A DNA stretch of 64,000 nucleotides from Planctomycetota bacterium (GCA_016795205.1 JAEUHZ010000033.1:81016-145015), one strand, 5' to 3'; shown: positions 41,408-51,520, counted from the first letter of the stretch. Made by a program: numbers and translations. The notes: generated by a model not told the origin, from the letters alone.

Positions 41408-42511
41408 TCAGCCCTTCCTCCCGCCGGCCGGGGCCAGGTCCCAGACCTGGGCCAGGACCGCGGCCACGGCCTGGTAGAGCGCCGCCGGGATCTCGTCGCC
41501 GATCTCGCAGCGAGCGTGCAGGGCGCGCGCCAGCGGGACGTCCTCGCGCAGCGGTACGCCGGCCTCGCGCGCGACCTCCTTGATGCGCTGCGCGACGAGG
41601 TCGACGCCCTTGGCCACGACGACGGGCGCGTTGGCGCGGCGCGCGGTCCCCTCTTGTTCCGCGTCCCAACGCAGCGCGACCGCGACGTGCGTCGGGTTGG
41701 TGATGACCACCGTCGCCTTGGGGACGTCCGCCATCATGCGCTGGCGCGCCAACCGTCGTTGCACTTCGCGGATGCGCGCCTTGAGGTGCGGGTCGCCCTC
41801 GGAGTTCTTGTGCTCCTGGCGAACTTCCTCGCGGGACATGCGCAGGTCCCGGTCGTGCTGCCAGCGTTGGTAGAAGATGTCGAAGAACGCGAGCAGCGCG
41901 AACGCGCCGATGGCCGCGGCCGCGACGCGCGCCAGCACGGAGCCCAGGCCCGACAGCACGGTGCCCAGGGGCGCGTCGACCAGGATGGGCAGGTCGTCGA
42001 CCGCCGTCGACGCGGCCCACCCGGCGGCCGTGCCCACCAGGGTGATCTTGAGCGCCGAGGCCAGCGTGCGCGCCACGCCGCGGGCGCCGAAGATCTTCTT
42101 CCAACCCTTCGCCGGTGAGAGACGCGACAGCTCCCACTCCATGGCCTTCGGTGCGAGGTGGAAGCCGGCCTGGGCGTATCCGGCCAGGGCGCCGACACCC
42201 AGCAGCGGTCCCACGACGAGCGCCGCGGGCAGGGCCATGGATTGCAGCGACGCAGCCACGAGCCCGGCCCAGCCCTGGGCGTCGACCTCGGCCGGACCCA
42301 GGGCCGAGACGTTGCGCGTCGCGTCCACGACGAGCTCGCCGCAGCGCTCGGCGAGCGCGCCGCCGCCGAGCGCCAGGACTCCGGCCGCGGCGCCCAGCGA
42401 CAGCGACGCGACGAGGTCGGTCGACATGGCGACCTGACCCTTGTCGCGCGCTTCCTCGCGCTTCTTGGGGGTCGCCTCCTCGGTCTTCTCCTGGTCGTCG
42501 TGCTCGGCCAT
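41408..42511 (-). CDS. flhB: Flagellar export switch protein FlhB
   Basis: A 367-residue protein with four membrane helices and a cytoplasmic autocleaving domain. The cleavage motif NPTH is at 272-275 within VVITNPTHVAVALRW. The N-terminus EKTEEATPKKREEARDKGQV is standard. It controls the change from rod/hook to filament export. It is in the fliPQR-flhBA order usual for the export gate. Confidence 0.97.
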   Translation of the reverse strand: MAEHDDQEKTEEATPKKREEARDKGQVAMSTDLVASLSLGAAAGVLALGGGALAERCGELVVDATRNVSALGPAEVDAQGWAGLVAASLQSMALPAALVVGPLLGVGALAGYAQAGFHLAPKAMEWELSRLSPAKGWKKIFGARGVARTLASALKITLVGTAAGWAASTAVDDLPILVDAPLGTVLSGLGSVLARVAAAAIGAFALLAFFDIFYQRWQHDRDLRMSREEVRQEHKNSEGDPHLKARIREVQRRLARQRMMADVPKATVVITNPTHVAVALRWDAEQEGTARRANAPVVVAKGVDLVAQRIKEVAREAGVPLREDVPLARALHARCEIGDEIPAALYQAVAAVLAQVWDLAPAGGRKG

Positions 42512-42513
42512 GG

Positions 42514-43296
42514 TCAGGTCGTCGCCAGGGTGTGGATGGAGCTCGCCAGACCGTCCTGGAGCGCCAGGTAGATCCCGTTCAGCGCGGGCGCCATCGCCGG
42601 CGCGAACAGGAACAGCGCCAGGAGGCCGATCGTCGTCCGCAGCGTGAAGCCGATCTCGAGCACGTTGAGCTGCGGGACCGCGCGGCCCAGCAACGCGACG
42701 AGCATCGAGGTCGAGAACAAGAGGCCCAGGATCGGCGCCGCGAAGGCGATGCCCGCCGCCAGCATGGGGCCCAGGAGCGCCACGGCCGCATCGGCCGCGC
42801 CGCGCGCGAAGCTCACGTCGCCGACTGGCAGGCCCTCGAACGAGACGGCCAGGGCGCGCAGCAGCGCGTGGTGGCCATCCGTCAGGAACAGACCCAGGTA
42901 GAAGAAGATCTCGTGGAGCAGCGTCACCGACGAGGTCGAGCTGCCGCTCATGGGATCGACCAGCCCGGCGTAGCCCAGGCCGATCTCCTGGGTGATCAAC
43001 TCGCCTGCGGCGCGCACCGCCAGCAGCGCGCCGTGCAGCGCGAAGGACAGGACGAGCCCCAACGCGACCTCGCGCAGCATGAGCAGCGCGTACTCGAGCG
43101 GTCCGGGCTGCGTCGCGAGTGGCGTGCCCTGCGCGGCGTACAGCCCGACGGCGACCAGGCTGATGAAGGCCGCGCGCCAGGTCATGAAGCCCGTCGGCGC
43201 GCCGAACAGCGGCGCGCCCACGATGAGCGCTCCGCAGCGGGCGCCGTACAGTCCGGCGGCCTCGATCGTGCCGGGCGGGAGGTCCAGGACGCTCAC
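42514..43296 (-). CDS. fliR: Flagellar export gate protein FliR
   Basis: A 260-residue membrane protein with about six hydrophobic segments, including a FliR-type ending (QLNVLEIGFTLRTTIGLLALFLF). It forms the export gate with FliP and FliQ. It overlaps fliQ by ATGA and lies two bases before flhB. Confidence 0.94.
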   Translation of the reverse strand: MSVLDLPPGTIEAAGLYGARCGALIVGAPLFGAPTGFMTWRAAFISLVAVGLYAAQGTPLATQPGPLEYALLMLREVALGLVLSFALHGALLAVRAAGELITQEIGLGYAGLVDPMSGSSTSSVTLLHEIFFYLGLFLTDGHHALLRALAVSFEGLPVGDVSFARGAADAAVALLGPMLAAGIAFAAPILGLLFSTSMLVALLGRAVPQLNVLEIGFTLRTTIGLLALFLFAPAMAPALNGIYLALQDGLASSIHTLATT

Positions 43297-43568
43297 GACA
43301 GGCCGAACTCCACGAGCTGACCGAGCACGCGCTCGGCGTAGTCCTTCAGGATCGACAGCGCCGGAGCCAAGAGCAGCAGCGCCACCAGCATCACCGCGAA
43401 CATCTTCGGCACCAGGGCCATGGTCTGCTCTTGGACCGAGGTCAGCGCCTGGAAGATGCTGACCAGGAGGCCGACGACCAAGGCGACCACCAGCGCCGGC
43501 CCGGCCAGCAGCAGGGTGGTCGTCATGAGTTCACGGACCAGGTCGGAGATCGTGACGTCGAGGTTCAC
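43293..43568 (-). CDS. fliQ: Flagellar export gate protein FliQ
   Basis: A 91-residue protein with two membrane helices and the conserved GLLVSIFQALTSVQEQTMALVPK motif between them. The start is GTG, nine bases after fliP. Confidence 0.95.
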   Translation of the reverse strand: MNLDVTISDLVRELMTTTLLLAGPALVVALVVGLLVSIFQALTSVQEQTMALVPKMFAVMLVALLLLAPALSILKDYAERVLGQLVEFGLS

Positions 43569-43577
43569 GGCCGTGGC

Positions 43578-44324
43578 TCAGGTGGCGAAGCTCGTGACGA
43601 GCGACTCGCAGACGAGACGCCAGCCATCGACCAGGACGAACAGCAGGATCTTGAGCGGCGTCGAGATCATCACGGGCGGCAGCATGAACATGCCCATCGA
43701 GAGCAGGATGCTGGAGACGACGAGGTCGATGACCAGGAAGGGCAGGAAGATCAGGAAGCCCATCTGGAACGCGGTCTTCAGCTCGCTCAGCACGAACGCG
43801 GGAACGACCACGCGCGCGGGCAGCTCCTGCTCGACGCCCGGCTCGGGGGGCGGCAGCTTCGCGAGGTCCGAGAACAGCTCCAGCTCCGCCTGGCGCGTGT
43901 TCGCCAGCAGGAAGCCGCGCAGCTCGGTCCAGGCCGCTTCTCCCGCCACGGCCGCCTCCAGCTCGCCGGCCTGGTAGGGAGCCCAAGCCTTCTGGTGGAT
44001 GCGTTCGGCGACCGGCGCCATGACGAAGGCGGTCAGGAACAGGGACAGCCCCAGGATGACTGGGTTGGGCGGCAGCTCGTTGACGCCGATGGCACGGCGC
44101 ACGAACGACAGGACGATCACGATCCGCGTGAAGCTCGTGATCGTGACCAGGATCGCCGGCAGCAGCGACAGGGCCGTCAGCACGACGGCGATCTCGACCG
44201 CGGTCGAGAGTCGGCCCTCGGAGGCGGCACGCACGACGCCGTCCAGGCCGGCAGAGAGGTCGTCGACGGCGAAGGCCGGCGTCGAGCCTTCGGCTGCCAG
44301 GTAGGTGGGATTGATCGCGATCAC
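43578..44324 (-). CDS. fliP: Flagellar export gate protein FliP
   Basis: A 248-residue protein. Conserved blocks are TSFTRIVIVLSFVRRAIGVNELPPNPVILGLSLFLT and the C-terminal FQMGFLIFLPFLVIDLVVSSILLSMGM. The N-terminus is long enough for the usual export signal, but no clear signal peptide is visible. The GTG start overlaps fliO (GTGA). Confidence 0.96.
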   Translation of the reverse strand: MIAINPTYLAAEGSTPAFAVDDLSAGLDGVVRAASEGRLSTAVEIAVVLTALSLLPAILVTITSFTRIVIVLSFVRRAIGVNELPPNPVILGLSLFLTAFVMAPVAERIHQKAWAPYQAGELEAAVAGEAAWTELRGFLLANTRQAELELFSDLAKLPPPEPGVEQELPARVVVPAFVLSELKTAFQMGFLIFLPFLVIDLVVSSILLSMGMFMLPPVMISTPLKILLFVLVDGWRLVCESLVTSFAT

Positions 44325-44725
44325 GCCGGCACCTCGGCCCGCTCGGAGCGGGCGGCGCCGCGCAGGCGCGACAGCACGGATTGGAACGGGACGGGCGTCT
44401 CCTCGTGGGCGGCGACGGAGACGGCCGCGTCGATCTCGGCGATCAGGCCGATCTCCTTCTCGCCGACGCCCAGCGCGAAGGTGCGGTCGTAGCAACGCAC
44501 GACGCACACGCGCTGCTTGCCCCCCAGGGGCAGGACGTCGACCACCTGCAGGGAGCGCTTGCCGGCCCGCGCGCGCACGCTGCCCGCGACCGCGCGCCGC
44601 AGGATCCACGCCAGTCCACCCAGCGCGAGGAACAGCGCCGAGCAGACCAGCACGTAGCGCGTGAGGTCGGGGCCGACCCGTGCGGGAATCGCGGCGGCTA
44701 CGTCGAGGAGTGCGGGGGGGACCAT
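44321..44725 (-). CDS. fliO: Flagellar export assembly factor FliO
   Basis: A 134-residue protein with one membrane helix (YVLVCSALFLALGGLAWIL, about 24-42) and a small cytoplasmic domain (LQVVDVLPLGGKQRVCVVRCYDRTFALGV). FliO assists FliP assembly. It is the first gene of the fliO-to-lipoprotein operon, and a sigma-54 promoter lies just upstream. Confidence 0.85.
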   Translation of the reverse strand: MVPPALLDVAAAIPARVGPDLTRYVLVCSALFLALGGLAWILRRAVAGSVRARAGKRSLQVVDVLPLGGKQRVCVVRCYDRTFALGVGEKEIGLIAEIDAAVSVAAHEETPVPFQSVLSRLRGAARSERAEVPA

Positions 44726-44743
44726 GGCTCGGTCCCGCTCGAA

Positions 44744-44759
44744 GGCAAGGCCCGTGCCG
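44744..44759 (-). promoter_or_regulatory. Sigma-54 promoter of the fliOPQR-flhBA-flhFG-fliA operon
   Basis: On the minus strand CGGCACGGGCCTTGCC matches the sigma-54 consensus TGGCAC-N5-TTGC, with the invariant GG and GC ten bases apart. The predicted start of transcription is about 44733, eight bases before the fliO ATG. Confidence 0.75.
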
Positions 44760-44821
44760 TGGCCTCGATCCGCCTCACGCCGCCTTCCTGGCCCCCGCCC
44801 CCACCGGAAACCGTCGTGTTT

Positions 44822-44837
44822 CGCGACAGGTGTCGCG
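44822..44837. repeat. 16-bp dyad CGCGACA-GG-TGTCGCG between fliT-like gene and fliO
   Basis: Perfect seven-base arms around GG, 15 bases after the fliT-like stop and about 60 bases upstream of the fliO sigma-54 promoter. It may be an activator binding site or a weak terminator; no T-run follows. Confidence 0.4.
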
Positions 44838-44851
44838 CGCTGCGACGGTGG

Positions 44852-45157
44852 TCAGGCTTCGAGATCGAGCGCGTCGCCCGCGCCCTCGGCGTCGGCCAGC
44901 CGCGCCAGCCGGGCGCGGCCCTCGCGGACGCGCTCGAGCTCCAGGCCGGATTCGTCGCGGCGGCGCGCGGTGCTCTCGCGCACGATGGCGAACAAGTCGG
45001 CCACTCGCGCCAGCTCGGCCGGCGGGGTCGCGCGGGTCAGGGCCCGCAGCGCGCGCTCGACGCGCGTGCCGGCGGCCTCCAGGGCCGCAAGGTCGCCCGT
45101 GCGTGCTTCCAGGAGGGCCTGCAGCTCGGCCAGGCTCCGCTCGGCCTCGCCCTTCAC
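44852..45157 (-). CDS. Small helical protein downstream of fliS (FliT-like candidate)
   Basis: A 101-residue, mainly helical, charged protein. The GTG start overlaps the fliS stop (GTGA). Its position fliD-fliS-this gene is where the export chaperone FliT is found, and its size and helical content agree, but sequence similarity is too weak to be sure. Confidence 0.55.
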   Translation of the reverse strand: MKGEAERSLAELQALLEARTGDLAALEAAGTRVERALRALTRATPPAELARVADLFAIVRESTARRRDESGLELERVREGRARLARLADAEGAGDALDLEA

Positions 45158-45537
45158 GCCTGGCCCTCGTCGAGCCGACGCCACGCGTCGTGCAGTCGGG
45201 CGAGCACCTGGCGCGCTTCGGCGGCGGGAGCGGCCTCCCGGCGGGCGATCGCCGTGCGCAGGCGCGCATTGGCGAAGTCGTAGAGCGCCGCGGTCTGACG
45301 CGCCAGCTCCGGCGCGTGCTGGGGATCGATGGCCAGCGCGAGTTCGCTGACGATGTCGTCGGCGCGCGTCAGCTCGGCCAGGAAGCACGAGCGCGGATCG
45401 CGCGCGTCCGCTCCCGCGGCGCGGTCGATCGCGCGCAGCGCGCCCTCGAGCATGAGCCGCACGAGCCGCGCCGGGCCGGCGCCTTCGATCGCTCGCTCGC
45501 GATAGGCCCGAGCGGCTTCCTTCGATCCGGTGCTCAT
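45154..45537 (-). CDS. fliS: Flagellin export chaperone FliS
   Basis: A 127-residue four-helix protein with FliS traits: an AYRERAIEGAGPARLVRLMLEGALRAIDRA start and DPQHAPELARQTAALYDFANARL in helix 3. It binds the flagellin C-terminus to stop early polymerisation. The ATG start overlaps the fliD stop as TGATG; a GTG three bases upstream is an alternative. Confidence 0.86.
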   Translation of the reverse strand: MSTGSKEAARAYRERAIEGAGPARLVRLMLEGALRAIDRAAGADARDPRSCFLAELTRADDIVSELALAIDPQHAPELARQTAALYDFANARLRTAIARREAAPAAEARQVLARLHDAWRRLDEGQA

Positions 45538-46982
45538 CACTGGTACAGCGCGGCCAGCGCCGAGGTCTGGGAGTTGAGGCGGGCCATGAGGTTCTCGAGG
45601 TTCGCGTAGCGCATGCGGAGCGTCTCTTCGTACTTGTCGAGCCGCACCTCCTCGTCGGCGATGCGCCGATCGAGCTCGCTCATGATCCGCGTGAGGGACT
45701 CGCTCTTGGCGCCGAAGAGGCTCTTCAGCCCCTGGCCTTCCGGGCCCGTCCCGCGGTCCAGGACCGCGTCGAGGGCCGCCGTGAGCCGCGCGGCGACGCC
45801 CGTGTCTCCCGTTCCGGCCCCGTCGTCGTCGGTGAACAGCGCCGCGAACGCGGCCACGTTGTCCGTGATCTTCTGGTCCACCTTGGACGAGTCGATCTTC
45901 AGGGTCCCGTCCTTCTCGACGCCCACGCCCACGAGACCGAGCGTCGAGTAGCCCTCGGTGTCGGCTTGGACCGTGCCGAGGTCGACGTTGAACAGCGCCA
46001 AGCGCATCTTGGACCCGACGATCGAGAGGGTCGAATCACCGAACAGCGCTCCGCCCGCGCCGCTTTCGGCCGTGTACGTGCCTTGCTCGTTCAGGAACTT
46101 CACGACGCCGTTGTAGGCCGACACGAACTCGTCGAGGGACTTGCGGATCGCCGTGCGATCGGGCTCGATCGAGAGCTCGACCGGGTTCCCCGCATTGGTC
46201 GACTGCGCCGTGAACGTGATGCCCGAGAGCACTCCGGAGAACTCGTTCGAGTCGCGCTCGACGAGCAGGCCGTCCACGAGCGCCCTGGCGTTCGTGCCCA
46301 CGGTCACGTGGTTCGCGCTGACCGGCGTGCCGGAACCCGGCGCGGCCTCGCTGCCGTCGATCCCCAGGCCCGCGATCGCGCTCGTGATGCCGGTGATGCG
46401 ACCGGCCTCGCCGCTGACCTTCGAGGCCAGCACCAGCTTCCAGCTCGGAGCGGACTGCGTGCCGACGTTGACCACGGTAGCCGCCACGCTGGTGCCCGCC
46501 GCGTCGTTGATGGCCGCGGCGATCTCGTTCAGGCTCGAGGCCCCCGCGGTCACCGTGATCGTGTGGGTGGTTCCGCCGGCGGTGAACTGCAGCGTCTCTC
46601 CGTCCGCGCCGGCCAGATCGACCTCCGGATCGGCGACCCCGTCGAACGCCCAGCGATCGAGCGCTGCGAGTTGCTGGACCTCGATCGTGTGGCTGCCTTG
46701 CGCGGCCGTCGAGGCCACGTCGAAGGACAGCACGCCTTCGCGGCTGGCCTGGCCCGCGAGCTTCAGGAACTGACCGCTCGTGGAGATCGACTTGGCTTGC
46801 TCGCGCAGCTTCTTGACCAGACCCTCGAGCTTCGAGAGCGCCGACTGCTTCGACTTCGCGATGCCCTTCTTCGACTCGAGCTGCGCCTTGCGCAGGCCCT
46901 CGAGCTGGACGAGTCGCGAGACCAGCGAGGCCGAGTCGATGCCGCTGCCGAGGCCCGAGAACGTGATGCCGCTTCCGAACAT
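45537..46982 (-). CDS. fliD: Flagellar filament cap protein FliD
   Basis: A 481-residue protein with the FliD N-terminal motif [23 protein letters not shown], a variable middle, and the C-terminal FliD_C region with its heptad ending ([15 protein letters not shown]). It folds flagellin onto the growing filament. It heads the fliD-fliS-fliT-like operon, and a sigma-28 type motif lies upstream. Confidence 0.93.
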   Translation of the reverse strand: MFGSGITFSGLGSGIDSASLVSRLVQLEGLRKAQLESKKGIAKSKQSALSKLEGLVKKLREQAKSISTSGQFLKLAGQASREGVLSFDVASTAAQGSHTIEVQQLAALDRWAFDGVADPEVDLAGADGETLQFTAGGTTHTITVTAGASSLNEIAAAINDAAGTSVAATVVNVGTQSAPSWKLVLASKVSGEAGRITGITSAIAGLGIDGSEAAPGSGTPVSANHVTVGTNARALVDGLLVERDSNEFSGVLSGITFTAQSTNAGNPVELSIEPDRTAIRKSLDEFVSAYNGVVKFLNEQGTYTAESGAGGALFGDSTLSIVGSKMRLALFNVDLGTVQADTEGYSTLGLVGVGVEKDGTLKIDSSKVDQKITDNVAAFAALFTDDDGAGTGDTGVAARLTAALDAVLDRGTGPEGQGLKSLFGAKSESLTRIMSELDRRIADEEVRLDKYEETLRMRYANLENLMARLNSQTSALAALYQ

Positions 46983-46997
46983 GCGAGGGTGCTCCGA

Positions 46998-47031
46998 CCT
47001 CCGTTATCGGAGGGCTTCGGGCCCCGGATGA
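46998..47031 (-). promoter_or_regulatory. Candidate sigma-28 promoter of fliD, with overlapping dyad
   Basis: TCCGATAA on the minus strand (47011-47004) matches the FliA -10 well. The best -35 is TCAT at 47031-47028, with a 16-base spacer. A perfect dyad CCTCCG-TTAT-CGGAGG (46998-47013) covers the -10 and may also form an mRNA hairpin. Confidence 0.5.
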
Positions 47032-47046
47032 GCCCGGAAATGAGAA

Positions 47047-47080
47047 GGAGCGGGCCCGCGCCGAGGCGCAGGCCCGCTCC
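47047..47080 (-). terminator. Rho-independent terminator of fliC
   Basis: Ten-base perfect stem GGAGCGGGCC/GGCCCGCTCC followed on the minus strand by TTCTCATTTCC. A second eight-base-stem hairpin (47090-47107) lies between it and the fliC stop. Confidence 0.75.
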
Positions 47081-47113
47081 GTGGATCGTCCGGGCCGAGC
47101 GGCCCGGCCAGGA

Positions 47114-47932
47114 TCAGCCGAGGAGTCGCAGGGCGAGCTGCGGCTGCACGTTGGCCTGCGAGAGGACCGAGACGGCGGCCTGCTGCAGGATCCCGTTGCG
47201 CGTCAGGTCGGCGGTCTCCGCGGCGACGTCGACGTCGCGGATGCGGCTCTCGGCGGCCGAGAGGTTCTCACGCTGCGTCTGCGTGTTCACGAACGCGCTC
47301 TGGAGGCGGTTCGTGGACGCACCCAGCTCGCCGCGCGACGCGTTCACGCTGTCGATCGCCGACTCGATGGCCGAGATCGCGCTGCTGGCGTTCGCGGCCG
47401 AGGTGACGTCCAGGCTGCCGATGCCCAGCGTCGTGGCCGTCGTGTCCTGCAGGTTGACCGAGATCGTGTCGCCCGCGTCGATGCCGACCTGGAAGTCGGC
47501 GGTCGTGCTCGTGCCGTCCAGGAGCTGGATGCCGTTGAACTCCGTCGTCGTGGCGATGCGGTCGATTTCCTCGATGAGCTGCTGGAACTCGTTGTCCAGC
47601 GTCGTGCGCTCCGTCGAGCCCAGCGTGCCGTTGGCCGACTGCGTGGCCAGCTCGCGCATGCGCGAGAGCATGTTGTTGACTTCGTTCAGCGCACCTTCGG
47701 CCGTCTGCGTCAGGGAGATGCCGTCTTGGGTGTTGCGGCCCGCGACGCCCCAGGCCCGGACCTTCGAGCGCAGGCGCTCGCTGATCTCGAGACCGGCGGC
47801 ATCCTCGGACGCGCTCGTGATGCGCAGGCCCGAGGACAGACGCGAGTAGTTGCCTTGAAGTCGCGCCGTCACCGAAGTGAGGTTCTTTTGCGCGACCATC
47901 GAGGCCATGTTCGTGTTGACGATCATCGCCAT
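47114..47932 (-). CDS. fliC: Flagellin FliC
   Basis: A 272-residue flagellin with the conserved N-terminal D0/D1 domain ([15 protein letters not shown] ... [25 protein letters not shown]) and C-terminal domain ([70 protein letters not shown]). The variable D2/D3 region is almost absent, giving a minimal filament protein. ATG 47932 was chosen; ATG 47926 is possible. It is monocistronic with its own sigma-28 promoter and terminator. Confidence 0.96.
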   Translation of the reverse strand: MAMIVNTNMASMVAQKNLTSVTARLQGNYSRLSSGLRITSASEDAAGLEISERLRSKVRAWGVAGRNTQDGISLTQTAEGALNEVNNMLSRMRELATQSANGTLGSTERTTLDNEFQQLIEEIDRIATTTEFNGIQLLDGTSTTADFQVGIDAGDTISVNLQDTTATTLGIGSLDVTSAANASSAISAIESAIDSVNASRGELGASTNRLQSAFVNTQTQRENLSAAESRIRDVDVAAETADLTRNGILQQAAVSVLSQANVQPQLALRLLG

Positions 47933-48018
47933 GGGGGTATCAGCTCCTGGGATCGGTTTCTTGCTCGAGCCTCGTCCTTCTCCCTCCCACGGGTGACGGC
48001 ACGCGAGGCTCACACGGG

Positions 48019-48045
48019 TTCTCGGAGCCGCCGCGCGCCGCTTGA
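48019..48045 (-). promoter_or_regulatory. Sigma-28 promoter of fliC
   Basis: On the minus strand TCAA (48045-48042), a 15-base spacer and TCCGAGAA (48026-48019). This is the same -35 and spacing as the flgM promoter. The leader would be about 80 bases. Confidence 0.65.
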
Positions 48046-48057
48046 GCGGCTTCTCGG

Positions 48058-48071
48058 TCCCGGATCCGGGA
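48058..48071. repeat. 14-bp perfect palindrome TCCCGGATCCGGGA
   Basis: Lies 13 bases upstream of the fliC -35 and about 70 bases before the divergent activator gene. It could be a shared regulatory site. Confidence 0.4.
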
Positions 48072-48125
48072 AAGTGCGGGGCGGTCACCGGCGGTGCCTG
48101 CTCCGGTCCGGACCCGATCCTGCCG

Positions 48126-48142
48126 ATCGGAAATTCGTTCCG

Positions 48143-48144
<2 letters not shown>
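48126..48144. promoter_or_regulatory. Dyad ATCGGAA-N5-TTCCGAT over the activator start codon
   Basis: Perfect seven-base arms spaced by five. The right arm contains the first two bases of the ATG at 48143. This position suits autorepression. Confidence 0.4.
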
Positions 48145-49165
<1,021 letters not shown>

Positions 49166-49251
49166 GCGCCGACGAACGGCGCTTCCTTCCCGGGCGCGTC
49201 GCCGATTTCCACGGTGGGCGGAAAGGAGCGACGTCCCCGGGACGGAAAGGC

Positions 49252-49279
49252 TCAAGGGCGCGGGCCTCCAGGTCGAAAG
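49252..49279 (+). promoter_or_regulatory. Weak candidate sigma-28 promoter of the envelope/FlrBC operon
   Basis: TCAA (49252-49255), a 16-base spacer and GTCGAAAG, partly matching the flgM and fliC elements. A dyad CGAAAG-TC-CTTTCG (49274-49287) overlaps it. Confidence 0.3.
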
Positions 49280-49385
49280 TCCTTTCGCCCCACTCCCCCA
49301 CGATGGAAACCTCTCCCCGCACGGCCGCCCCGAGGCCGAAAGAATCGACGCGCCCGTGGCACGCTCGGCGCGCAGGAGGGCGTTC

Positions 49386-50156
49386 GTGAGCGGCGACGCG
49401 CACAAGGCGCCCGGCTCGGACGACCTGTTCGACCTGCCGGAGAAGACCCCCGTGCCGCAGGCCCCCGAGGCGCGCGTGGCCGCCGACGGGTTGCCGCCGG
49501 CCCTGCCCCAGCGTGCGCCACGCCCAGCGTCCGCTGGCCCGTTGCTCACGAGCGTCGACTCGGCAGCCGCCGCGGTGCTCGACAGCGTGCGCCAACGCGC
49601 GCCGAAGCCGGTCGAGGCGGCCCCCGTGCCGGACACCGAGCCCGCGCTCCCGTCGCCGGCGCGTCCACGCGCGCTGTGGATCGGCCTGGGCGTGCTCGCG
49701 TTCTTGAACGCCGTCACGCTGGCGGTCCTGAGCGCGAGCCACGCCGGGCGTGACGTCGACGAGCGCGCCGCGCCTGTCCGCCTCGCGCCGGCCGAGAGCG
49801 CGCGTGCCGAGGCCGATCGCCCGGACGCCGCGCAGGCCGCGAGCGCAGCGCGGACCACGCGCGAGGCCGATGCGCAGCGCGCCCAGCAGCCAACGCCCCG
49901 CGTCGGCGCGCTGGCGAGCGGCTCCGTGCTACCGGAGCTGTCCGCGCTCGAAGCCGCGCGCAACGTGCTGGGCGAGGCGCGCGCCGACCTCGCCTCGGGC
50001 CGCCGCTCGGCCGCACGCGCACGCCTCGGCCGCCTGGCCCTGTCGATCGACGCCGTGGAGTCCACGCGGCGCGAGGAGATCCGGGCCGAGATCGCGCTGC
50101 TCGTCGCGCACAGCCTCCAGCAGGACGCCGAGGAAGCGCGGAGGTGGCAGCAATGA
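49386..50156 (+). CDS. Single-pass membrane protein at head of the FlrBC operon
   Basis: A 256-residue protein: an Ala/Pro-rich cytoplasmic part (1-95), one membrane helix at about 99-118 (LWIGLGVLAFLNAVTLAVL), an Ala/Arg-rich linker and a helical C-terminal domain (LPELSALEAARNVLGEARADLASGRRSAARARLGRLALSIDAVES). AGGAGG lies six bases before the GTG. It overlaps the next gene (ATGA). No family was recognised. Its coupling to two exported TPR-like proteins and a sensor kinase suggests a signalling or scaffold role at the flagellar base. Confidence 0.62.
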   Translation: MSGDAHKAPGSDDLFDLPEKTPVPQAPEARVAADGLPPALPQRAPRPASAGPLLTSVDSAAAAVLDSVRQRAPKPVEAAPVPDTEPALPSPARPRALWIGLGVLAFLNAVTLAVLSASHAGRDVDERAAPVRLAPAESARAEADRPDAAQAASAARTTREADAQRAQQPTPRVGALASGSVLPELSALEAARNVLGEARADLASGRRSAARARLGRLALSIDAVESTRREEIRAEIALLVAHSLQQDAEEARRWQQ

Positions 50157-51520
50157 TCGGCTCCGCGCTGCTGTTGGTCGCAGTGATCGGCGCTGATGGC
50201 CTCACCGTGCGCGCGTCGGGCAGCGACATCGTGGTCGACGCCGAGCGTGTCGGCGTCGAGCCCATCGAGGTCGCGCGCGCCCTGGCGGCGGGCGCCGGAC
50301 TCGTGCTGCGTGGCGAGGACCTCCTCGCGGGCCGCCCGCGCGTCGACCTCGATCTGTCCGGACGCCCCTTGCGCGAGGTGCTCGGCTACTTGGCGCTCGC
50401 GACGCGCACGCTGGTCGACGTCGATGCGCAGGCCATCACGTTCCTCCCCGCGCGCGATCCTACGGACGTCGAGGAGCTGATCCTGGACGCCGAGGCGGCC
50501 TGGATCGCGTTGATCCGCGAGTTCCCGTCCACGGAAGCCGCGCGCGTGGCGCGGGTCGAGCTGGGTCGCGCGCAGGAGCTGCGCGGTCACGAGGACGCCG
50601 CCCTGGTGCACTACGAGATCGCGGCTGGGGACGCCTCCGAGTCGCCGGCCTCGCTCGATGCGCTCGCGGCCGCCGCCGAGCTCATGATCCGGCGCGGCGA
50701 GTGGGCCGGTGCGCTGCACAAGCTCTCCCGGCTCGCGCAGGGTTCCTCCGAGGAAGCGGAGCAGATCCGGGCGCGCTTGGGCATCGCGCGCTGCCTGGCC
50801 GAGCAAGGTCGCGGCACGGAGGCGCTCGCGCTGCTCGAGGTCGTCGACGTCTCCTACCCGGTCCGGGGTCCGACGGACGTCGCTGCACGGGCGCTGGCGC
50901 GCACGCGGGCGCTGCTGGCTGCCGGCAGGCCCGCCGATGCGCTGCACGAGCTCGATCGGCGCGCGGGGATCGACCCACGCCACGGCGAGCGCTCCGAGGA
51001 CCTCGGCCTGCGAGCGCGGGCGCTCCAGGAGCTCAATGCGCCGCTCGAGGCGGCTCGCGCTTGGCTGGCGTGCTCCACTGCCGCCAAGGGCGCAGAGCGC
51101 GACGACGCGCTGGCCTCGGCCGCACGACTGGCCGCGGCAGGCGGCGACGACTTGGCCGTGCTGTTCGTCGAGCGTCTGGCTCGCGGCGGCGGACGGCACG
51201 AAGAGATCGCGCTGGCGGCCGACCGTGCGCGCGTCCGCCTGGGTCTTGCCGCTCTGGAGCTCGATCTCCCGCGGCTCGAGCAGCGCTGGTCCGCTCGCGC
51301 CCGCGTCGGCTCCAAGGAGCGCGCACAGCTCGCGCGCGATCTCGTGCGAGCCCTGGCGCGTGAGCATGGTGCCGCAGCCGCGGCGAGCCTCGCCCGCGCC
51401 GCCATCGAGGAGCTGCCCGCGGGCGATGCACGCACGGTGCGCACCGCTCTCGCGGTCGCGTACGAGAACGAGGGGGCCTGGGAGCAGGCCGCGCTGGTGT
51501 GGGGAGGCGCCCAGCCGTGA
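50153..51520 (+). CDS. Exported TPR-like repeat protein
   Basis: A 455-residue protein with a short N-terminal signal (MIGSALLLVAVIGADG). The first domain (VRASGSDIVVDAERVGVEPIEVARALAAGAGLVLRGEDLL...RPLREVLGYLALATRT) resembles a secretin-type STN/N0 domain, and TPR-like helical repeats run from about 105 to the end (HEDAALVHYEIAAG, GEWAGALHKLSRLAQG, GTEALALLEVVDVS). GGAGG lies upstream. It is coupled to both neighbours. It probably acts in the periplasm, perhaps binding a flagellar ring part. The function is not known. Confidence 0.65.
   Translation: MIGSALLLVAVIGADGLTVRASGSDIVVDAERVGVEPIEVARALAAGAGLVLRGEDLLAGRPRVDLDLSGRPLREVLGYLALATRTLVDVDAQAITFLPARDPTDVEELILDAEAAWIALIREFPSTEAARVARVELGRAQELRGHEDAALVHYEIAAGDASESPASLDALAAAAELMIRRGEWAGALHKLSRLAQGSSEEAEQIRARLGIARCLAEQGRGTEALALLEVVDVSYPVRGPTDVAARALARTRALLAAGRPADALHELDRRAGIDPRHGERSEDLGLRARALQELNAPLEAARAWLACSTAAKGAERDDALASAARLAAAGGDDLAVLFVERLARGGGRHEEIALAADRARVRLGLAALELDLPRLEQRWSARARVGSKERAQLARDLVRALAREHGAAAAASLARAAIEELPAGDARTVRTALAVAYENEGAWEQAALVWGGAQP

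Noticed and set aside
47081..48142. N-terminal extension of the sigma-54 activator back to 47081
   Set aside because: It lies opposite fliC and would place shadow sequence before the AAA+ domain; the ATG at 48143 begins recognisable sequence.
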